Shown: in pieces, positions 58,493-64,000 of the stretch
Layout of the letters: every line of letters begins with the position of its first letter
How positions within the stretch are numbered: position 1 is the first letter of the stretch
DNA from: Polynucleobacter victoriensis
GTDB taxonomy: Bacteria; Pseudomonadota; Gammaproteobacteria; Burkholderiales; Burkholderiaceae
Direction of reading: 5' to 3'
Length of the DNA stretch: 64,000 bases
Assembly: GCF_900187875.1 (NCBI RefSeq)
Contig: NZ_FYEX01000001.1
Span: 744,001-808,000 of the forward strand
Notes under the pieces: generated by a model
What the model was told of the DNA's origin: nothing
The model's database searches: none
Seen by the model: the letters and a program-made list of their open reading frames with translations, nothing else
Program-made: the position numbers and the translations under genes

Positions 58493-58891
58493 TTAGGGGC
58501 AATACACCACTTGCAGTGGTGTTTTTGCTTGTTGGCTCGCCAATCTACTCAACTCTGAAAATAATTCCGCACCACTTTTAGTGTCTAACCATAATGGTGC
58601 TGCCAATGTTCCTGCCCAACGATAGTGAAATCCACCTTCTTTGGCGGCCACCCAAATTTCTTGTAGTGGCGCTTGTGTATTAACCACAATAACGCTCTTG
58701 TCTTCAAATTGGATATTGACAACATTACCGCCTTGGCGAGCAATATCTAAGTCAAGATCCGATTCCTGAAAAGCCTCTTCAAGCGACATTTCAATCGCCT
58801 TCAATGTTTTTTCGGCAATAGCGTGAAAACTACTGTCAGATAAAGTTTCTACAACTTGAGTGGTTTTGTTCATATTTTTGATATCCGCCAT
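58493..58891 (-). CDS. cyaY: iron-sulfur assembly protein CyaY (frataxin)
   Basis: 132 residues from the ATG at 58891; an internal ATG at 58873 is also possible. The frataxin fold is recognisable: acidic helix EMSLEEAFQESDLDLDI and the strands GGNVVNIQFEDKSVIVVNTQAP, QEIWVAAKEGGFHY. It binds iron for cluster assembly. It is divergent from the lptM-lysA pair. The open frame continues upstream in an unlikely low-complexity region, which I leave out. Confidence 0.9.
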   Translation of the reverse strand: MADIKNMNKTTQVVETLSDSSFHAIAEKTLKAIEMSLEEAFQESDLDLDIARQGGNVVNIQFEDKSVIVVNTQAPLQEIWVAAKEGGFHYRWAGTLAAPLWLDTKSGAELFSELSRLASQQAKTPLQVVYCP

Positions 58892-58925
58892 GCTATAGTC
58901 AGCGATCACTTTTAAACTAATGAAT

Positions 58926-59093
58926 ATGCGTTTTATTGTATCTAGGACTTGCCTTCTTTGCGCAACAATATCCCTTCTAGGTTGCGGGATTCGTGGACCT
59001 CTTGTTCTTCCAAAGGTTCCACCACCGCCTGTTGCCCCTGAAAAGGCTGAGCCCACAGAAAAACAATGGCCTCCAGCCAAGGATTCAAAATGA
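58926..59093 (+). CDS. lptM: small LptM-like (YifL) lipoprotein
   Basis: 55 residues, beginning MRFIVSRTCLLCATISLLGC with the lipobox LLGC, then GIRGPL, close to the CGLKGPL motif that mimics lipopolysaccharide and helps LptD mature. The tail is proline-rich. The stop overlaps the lysA start by ATGA, which supports the frame. LptM is usually found beside lysA and cyaY. Confidence 0.85.
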   Translation: MRFIVSRTCLLCATISLLGCGIRGPLVLPKVPPPPVAPEKAEPTEKQWPPAKDSK

Positions 59094-60379
59094 GCTTAAT
59101 TCCCTCACTCAACGGTTTTTGCATCAAAGATCAAGAATGGCATGCTGAAAACGTGCCATTGAGTGCTATCGCGCAAAAATTTGGTACTCCAACATACGTT
59201 TACAGCAAACAAGCACTCAGCGATGCATTTAATTCTTACGAGGCAGCTTGTGTTCGCCCCAATGGCGAGCGACGCGCTCGCGTTCACTATGCCATGAAAG
59301 CAAATAGCAATTTGGCCATCTTGAACTTGTTTGCAAAGTTGGGGGCTGGCTTTGACATTGTGAGCGCAGGTGAATTAGCTCGTGTATTGGCTGCCGGGGG
59401 ATCTGCTAACAAAGTCGTATTTTCTGGTGTTGGCAAAAGCACCGAAGAGATGACTGCGGCACTAAAAGCTGGGGTCAAATGTTTTAATTTGGAATCTATT
59501 CCAGAGTTAACTCGTTTAAATTCTGTGGCAGGCAGCCTAGGCGTTAAAGCTCCTATTTCTCTGCGCGTTAATCCAGATGTTGATCCAAAGACACACCCTT
59601 ACATCTCTACTGGTTTAAAAGGTAATAAATTTGGTATTGCTTATGACGATGTAATCAAAACATATCAAGAAGCAGCCAAAATGCCTCACTGCCAAATTGT
59701 TGGCATCGATTGCCATATCGGTTCACAAATTACAGAGATCAGCCCATACATGGATGCGCTCGATCGCGTTCTAGATCTGATTAAGCAATTAGACGCATGT
59801 GGTATCAAGATTCATCATTTAGATATTGGCGGCGGTCTAGGCATTAGCTATACCAATGAAACTCCACCGGCCATTACAGAGTTCGCAAATACATTACTCA
59901 ACCATATTGAGTCAAAAGGTTTTGGTCACTTAGAGGTTCTTTTTGAGCCTGGCAGATCCTTGGTTGGCAATGCTGGTCTATTGTTAACCACCATTGAATA
60001 TTTAAAACCAGGCGAAACAAAAAACTTTTGCATCGTTGATGCCGCTATGAATGATTTAATGCGTCCTGCCATGTATGAGGCATTCCACGCAATCGTTCCA
60101 GTTAAATCAAATAGCAATGCGCCTGCCGTTACATATGACATTGTTGGCCCTATTTGCGAATCTGGTGACTGGTTAGGTAGAGATCGTTCTTTAGCAGTAG
60201 AGCCTGGAGATCAGTTAGCCATTCTTTCTGCTGGTGCTTATGGATTTACGATGAGCTCTAATTACAACACCAGAGGTAGAGCTGCCGAAGTGATGGTAGA
60301 TGGATCTCAGGTGCACTTGATTCGTGCGCGAGAAACTATTGAGAGCTTGTTCGCCAACGAAAAAGTTTTGCCAGATTAA
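59090..60379 (+). CDS. lysA: diaminopimelate decarboxylase
   Basis: 430 residues from the ATG that overlaps the lptM stop; an ATG 24 bases upstream is possible but loses the overlap. Lys70 (YAMKANSN) holds PLP; the catalytic Cys is in CESGDWLGRDR. Last step of lysine synthesis. Confidence 0.96.
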   Translation: MSLIPSLNGFCIKDQEWHAENVPLSAIAQKFGTPTYVYSKQALSDAFNSYEAACVRPNGERRARVHYAMKANSNLAILNLFAKLGAGFDIVSAGELARVLAAGGSANKVVFSGVGKSTEEMTAALKAGVKCFNLESIPELTRLNSVAGSLGVKAPISLRVNPDVDPKTHPYISTGLKGNKFGIAYDDVIKTYQEAAKMPHCQIVGIDCHIGSQITEISPYMDALDRVLDLIKQLDACGIKIHHLDIGGGLGISYTNETPPAITEFANTLLNHIESKGFGHLEVLFEPGRSLVGNAGLLLTTIEYLKPGETKNFCIVDAAMNDLMRPAMYEAFHAIVPVKSNSNAPAVTYDIVGPICESGDWLGRDRSLAVEPGDQLAILSAGAYGFTMSSNYNTRGRAAEVMVDGSQVHLIRARETIESLFANEKVLPD

Positions 60380-60425
60380 TTATTAAAAAACTCAGGCAAA
60401 ACCTTTTCACACCAATTGTTCTGTA

Positions 60426-61616
60426 TTACAAAGTGCCGTAGCTATGCAGGCCTGACAAGAACATATTGACACCAATAAAAGCAAAAGTGGTTACCAATAG
60501 ACCAACCACAGCCCACCATGCGGCAACAACTCCGCGCAAGCCTTTCATTAAGCGCATGTGCAACCAGGCAGCGTAATTTAACCAAACAATTAATGCCCAA
60601 GTTTCTTTAGGGTCCCAGCTCCAATAACCGCCCCAAGCTTCTGCTGCCCACAAAGCACCCAAGATAGTTGCTATCGTAAAGAATGCAAAACCAACTGCGA
60701 TGGCTTTGTACATCACATCATCTAATAGCTCAAGACTAGGCAAGCGATCAGCCAAAATGTTTTTACTCTTGAGTAAATAAGCCACACCAATCATTGCAGC
60801 AAGCGCAAATGTGCCATAACCAATAAAGTTAGCTGGTACGTGTATCTTCATCCACCAACTTTGCAAAGCAGGTACTAGAGGTTGAATTTGGTGCGCATCG
60901 CGAGCAACGCTGTACCAAAGAATAAAACCTACAGCGGCTGCAATAATCCACAAAACAAATGAGCCCAATACCAACGATTGATAACGAGCCTCATAGTAAA
61001 GGTGAAACAATGCTGTAATTAAGCAAAATAAAATAAAGACTTCATACAAATTAGAAATCGGAATATGGCCGATATCTACGCCCATCAAATAAGATTCATA
61101 CCAACGCACCAACATACCTGTTAAGCCGATATATACAGCTGCCCAACAAAGCTTAGATGCCGCAGGCCCCATCGACTGAGAACGAAATGCCAACATTAAT
61201 GTGTAAAACAATGTGCTCAAAGTAAAGAACACGCTCATCCACAAAATGGCAGACTGGCTAGATAACATGTACTTCAAAAAGAAAGCCTGCTCAGCTCTGG
61301 CTAAGGACCCACCTTCAGGTGTTTGATAAAAATAGATCGCTACAAAACTTAATATGGTGGATACAACCATTAAGTTTCTAATTGGCGCCCATGCCCAACC
61401 CAGAATAGCCAATACTGGCACAGAGGCAAATAAGATAGCCTGCTCATAGGCATCCATATGCTCAGAAAAACGCATTTCCGCAAAAATAGCACCAGCAACC
61501 AATGCAAATGCAAAGATGTAATCAACAACCTTTAAAGCCTTAAAAATTCCAAAGAAATTTTGCTTAAGAGATTGCGCCCAACCACCCTGAATATGACTAA
61601 CGTATTTAGTTTCCAT
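60426..61616 (-). CDS. ccsB: cytochrome c maturation protein CcsB (CcsA/ResC type)
   Basis: 396 residues with many membrane helices. The haem-handling WWD motif is WGGYWSWDPKETWAL. With ResB it attaches haem to periplasmic cytochromes (System II), such as those in this window. It starts at the base after resB ends. Confidence 0.93.
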   Translation of the reverse strand: METKYVSHIQGGWAQSLKQNFFGIFKALKVVDYIFAFALVAGAIFAEMRFSEHMDAYEQAILFASVPVLAILGWAWAPIRNLMVVSTILSFVAIYFYQTPEGGSLARAEQAFFLKYMLSSQSAILWMSVFFTLSTLFYTLMLAFRSQSMGPAASKLCWAAVYIGLTGMLVRWYESYLMGVDIGHIPISNLYEVFILFCLITALFHLYYEARYQSLVLGSFVLWIIAAAVGFILWYSVARDAHQIQPLVPALQSWWMKIHVPANFIGYGTFALAAMIGVAYLLKSKNILADRLPSLELLDDVMYKAIAVGFAFFTIATILGALWAAEAWGGYWSWDPKETWALIVWLNYAAWLHMRLMKGLRGVVAAWWAVVGLLVTTFAFIGVNMFLSGLHSYGTL

Positions 61617-63763
61617 TATTTAAAGTCTTTCTGATACTTTTGGAATTCTTTCTCAAAATCGAGAGTTTTGCGCGAAGTTGACATGGCAAAAAGGTTATTC
61701 CCATTTGCCAAACTTCTTACCCAAATTCTGCGCTCCGGGAGATAGAACATGGCAAAGATGCCAAGCACAAGAAATAAACAACCCAGATAAACCATATTCT
61801 TTCCAGGTGACTTTGTTACCTGAAAGACACTGGCTTTGACTTCCGTGAAATCATCTAGCTGAAAACTGAGCGGCGCAGGATAAAAATTAACATCTGACAA
61901 AGCTGAAGTGGCCGCTTGGATATAACGCTGACTTTCTTCATTATTTTTTGCAGGCGGTAAACCAAGCTGAGATCTAGCTTCTTGCCACAACTCCCAAATA
62001 ACCCCATTGAGGACCTTTAATACAACCTCTGCAGCTTTTTGTTGCTCAGCCTCAGGCACTGCCTTATCTATAAACCCACCAAGCGCTGCAAAGCCACCTG
62101 GAGTTATTCCAGCTTCTTTGGCTTGATCAGCAGCAAATTTAGTAGCGCCAGCAAATAACTCAATTGATCGGCTGCCACTTTCCTTTAACTGTGTAATCAT
62201 TTGCGGAGAACCGGAGAACCCCGGTTGCTGACCAATCGCATTAGCAAAACGCTGTACAGCTCTTTGTCGTGCACCTGCATCTTGTAAAAGACTTCTTAGT
62301 GCTAGCCACTCATTCAAAGACAAATTGCTATCTGCTGGTATACGCAAGTATCTAAATTCTTGAGCAGAACTCTCACGCACACCTAACAAGAACATTGGCA
62401 TGCCATCAATTGAAAGTGGCTGCATGTAGTTACTGTATTCACGAGCTTGCCCCGCCGCATCACGTAACTTATATTGCACAGACGGCCCTACATTTCTTAA
62501 TTCTGTTGGTTTGCTAGTTTTTGCACCAGAACCTAGTCGATCATTCAGGGTTTTTGCCAAACCTTGATCATCTGACTTCTTAGCTACACCTCTGGCATCT
62601 ACCTGACCTGATGCGTTAGAAATATTCTCAACATTGGTCGGCCTAAAACCAGTGAACTCTAATGTGTACGAAGTTCCATCGCTTGATTTAAGTACCGTGC
62701 TTTGACCAACTTCTCCATTAATGATGAAACTTGATTTAACAGAGTTAGCTGGCCCGTGCATTGGATATGCGCGTAACTTTAATTTTGAACCACCATCTTC
62801 AAAACTAGATTGGTAAATGGCAACACCACGATGAATCAGTGGCTCATTCACTTTAATTTTTGCTTCAGTTTCTTTACCCGTATCTAAGTCTTTAATAACA
62901 ACTTCACTCATAAAGAGTTTGGGCATTCCGGTGCTGTAATACTCAACATGAAATTTCTTTAAAGCAACTGAAAAAGGAAGCTCTTGAATAATGCTGCCGT
63001 TTGTTGCATTCAAAAGAGCTGTTGTACTAACTTGCCCCTCTGGCACAAAAATATTTGCTCTGTAACTTGGATTCGCTGCACTCAACTTATGATTATTAGG
63101 AATATCTGCAATCAACATTCCTTGAGTGCTAGGCGGTAAAACACTTTTACCGCCAAACCAAATTTGGCCCTTGGTGAATAAATCACCATCCAATAAGCCG
63201 CCCAAACAAATTAAAACAATGGCGCTATGGGCAAATATATAACCCCATTTATTTGCAGCGCCTTTTTTAGCAACCACTTTTGAATGATCTTCAGCAATTA
63301 ATGTTTTGACTGCGTAACCATCTTTTGCTAATCGCTTAGCGATCTGCTCTGCGCTATTTTGATGAGATGACTGGATTGGAAATTCAAAATGATGATGCAA
63401 CGCACGCAGACCACCCTCTTGCACATGATCTTTCCATGCTTTGATATCTACCAACATCTTTGGCGCATTACGCAACACACAAAATGAAACTGACACCACC
63501 AAAAATGCCAAAATTAATAAGAACCACCATGCTGTATAAACAGCAAAAAGGCTTAAGCCATTGAATATTTCTGCCCACAATGGTCCGAATTGATTAACGT
63601 AATTGTTGTAGGGCTCACCCTGCTTAATAACCGTACCAATCACACTAGCAATTGAAATGATGGTTAGCAACGCTATCGCAAAGCGCATAGATGACAAAAG
63701 CTCTACGCTTGCGCGGTTAAATTTTCTCAAAGAGCCATCTGCTGCTATAGAACTAATTGCCAT
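61616..63763 (-). CDS. resB: ResB/Ccs1 cytochrome c maturation protein
   Basis: 715 residues. N-terminal helices (VELLSSMRFAIALLTIISIASVIGTVIKQ) carry the ResB signature, a large periplasmic domain follows, and a last helix lies near residue 670. Partner of CcsB. It follows the cytochrome gene, with a terminator between. Confidence 0.93.
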   Translation of the reverse strand: MAISSIAADGSLRKFNRASVELLSSMRFAIALLTIISIASVIGTVIKQGEPYNNYVNQFGPLWAEIFNGLSLFAVYTAWWFLLILAFLVVSVSFCVLRNAPKMLVDIKAWKDHVQEGGLRALHHHFEFPIQSSHQNSAEQIAKRLAKDGYAVKTLIAEDHSKVVAKKGAANKWGYIFAHSAIVLICLGGLLDGDLFTKGQIWFGGKSVLPPSTQGMLIADIPNNHKLSAANPSYRANIFVPEGQVSTTALLNATNGSIIQELPFSVALKKFHVEYYSTGMPKLFMSEVVIKDLDTGKETEAKIKVNEPLIHRGVAIYQSSFEDGGSKLKLRAYPMHGPANSVKSSFIINGEVGQSTVLKSSDGTSYTLEFTGFRPTNVENISNASGQVDARGVAKKSDDQGLAKTLNDRLGSGAKTSKPTELRNVGPSVQYKLRDAAGQAREYSNYMQPLSIDGMPMFLLGVRESSAQEFRYLRIPADSNLSLNEWLALRSLLQDAGARQRAVQRFANAIGQQPGFSGSPQMITQLKESGSRSIELFAGATKFAADQAKEAGITPGGFAALGGFIDKAVPEAEQQKAAEVVLKVLNGVIWELWQEARSQLGLPPAKNNEESQRYIQAATSALSDVNFYPAPLSFQLDDFTEVKASVFQVTKSPGKNMVYLGCLFLVLGIFAMFYLPERRIWVRSLANGNNLFAMSTSRKTLDFEKEFQKYQKDFK

Positions 63764-63783
63764 ACCTTATCTATAAAAAATAA

Positions 63784-63808
63784 AGCCCACAAACTTAGTT
63801 CGTGGGCT
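63784..63808 (-). terminator. Rho-independent terminator of the cytochrome c gene
   Basis: AGCCCAC pairs with GTGGGCT around an eleven-base loop. On the minus strand TTATTTTTT follows. It lies between the partial cytochrome gene and resB. Confidence 0.85.
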
Positions 63809-63843
63809 CTTCTTACTGAGAGCTAGTAACTACAGAGAGACTA

Positions 63844-64000
63844 TTAACGTAGACCAGCGATGTAGTCTGCTACAGCCTTGATCTCTGCATCTGACATTCT
63901 AGATGCAATTCCAGTCATCTGCGCGCTGTTCTTACGATCGCCTTGACGATACGCAACTAATTGCGCTTCTGTGTACTCTGCCCACTGACCTGAAAGACGT
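63844..64000 (-). CDS. class I cytochrome c (c4/c553 type), 3' part only
   Basis: The stop is at 63844-63846 and the frame stays open to the window edge, giving 51 C-terminal residues. They show YTEAQLVAYRQGDRKN and AQMTGIASRMSDAEIKAVADYIAGL, the methionine-ligand end of a cytochrome c553 or c4. The haem-binding CxxCH lies outside the window. Confidence 0.9.
   Translation of the reverse strand, partial: RLSGQWAEYTEAQLVAYRQGDRKNSAQMTGIASRMSDAEIKAVADYIAGLR

Noticed and set aside
58892..59080. N-terminal extension of cyaY
   Set aside because: The extra 63 residues are Gly- and Arg-rich, unlike frataxins, and are antisense to the well-supported lptM gene.
1..64000. CRISPR array, tRNA or rRNA genes
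   Set aside because: No regularly spaced repeats or recognisable cloverleaf or rRNA stretches were seen on reading, though weak cases cannot be excluded by eye.

Overview
The window looks like a chromosome segment of a moderately AT-rich betaproteobacterium of the order Burkholderiales, most like Polynucleobacter or a close relative. The evidence is gene order: murA-hisG-hisD ... hisB-H-A-F-I-E-HIT-tatABC, the mlaFEDACB block beside ibaG and murA, gltBD next to dgt-aroB-aroK, and the mrcA/pil-type neighbourhood. Gram-negative porins and many exported proteins agree. The taxon is inferred from synteny and protein resemblance, not from a marker search.

Region 1 (1-3543) holds small envelope genes on the + strand: a MotA/TolQ/ExbB-type channel subunit cut by the window edge, a one-helix partner with a beta-sandwich-like domain, a membrane protein, a lipoprotein, a HEMVH-motif protein and a DUF1232 protein.

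Region 2 (3497-27832) is the most interesting part: an island for periplasmic alcohol oxidation and aldehyde oxidation. It has a PQQ alcohol dehydrogenase with the extra aspartate that marks lanthanide-dependent enzymes, a small cytochrome c, cytochrome c-550 (PedF type), a SoxYZ-like carrier, two metallo-beta-lactamase-fold relay proteins, a quinoprotein-associated periplasmic binding protein, a PQQ-associated beta-propeller, two NarL-type two-component systems and two TonB-dependent receptors. One receptor strongly resembles the PQQ importer PqqU (YncD). Directly joined is an operon for a tungsten-type aldehyde:ferredoxin oxidoreductase with its ferredoxin-like subunit, FAD subunit, a MoaD-like protein and an unrecognised small protein. 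Two paralogous porins bracket the island. The reading I propose is alcohol to aldehyde in the periplasm (PQQ plus lanthanide), then aldehyde to acid by the AOR (probably tungsten), with PQQ taken up from outside.

Region 3 (28067-39027) is housekeeping: tatABC, HIT, the histidine genes, murA and ibaG. hisC is inverted in place within the his cluster, with a coiled-coil membrane protein gene beside it. Region 4 (39069-50754) holds an ABC-2 exporter, the Mla phospholipid-transport system and glutamate synthase. Region 5 (50971-64000) holds a REP-type transposase overlapping dgt, aroB-aroK, a reduced type IV pilus remnant (a secretin and a PilP-like protein only), mrcA, cyaY, a 55-residue LptM-like lipoprotein gene, lysA, the System II cytochrome c maturation genes ccsB-resB, and the end of a class I cytochrome c gene. 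I saw no rRNA, tRNA, CRISPR array or replication origin.
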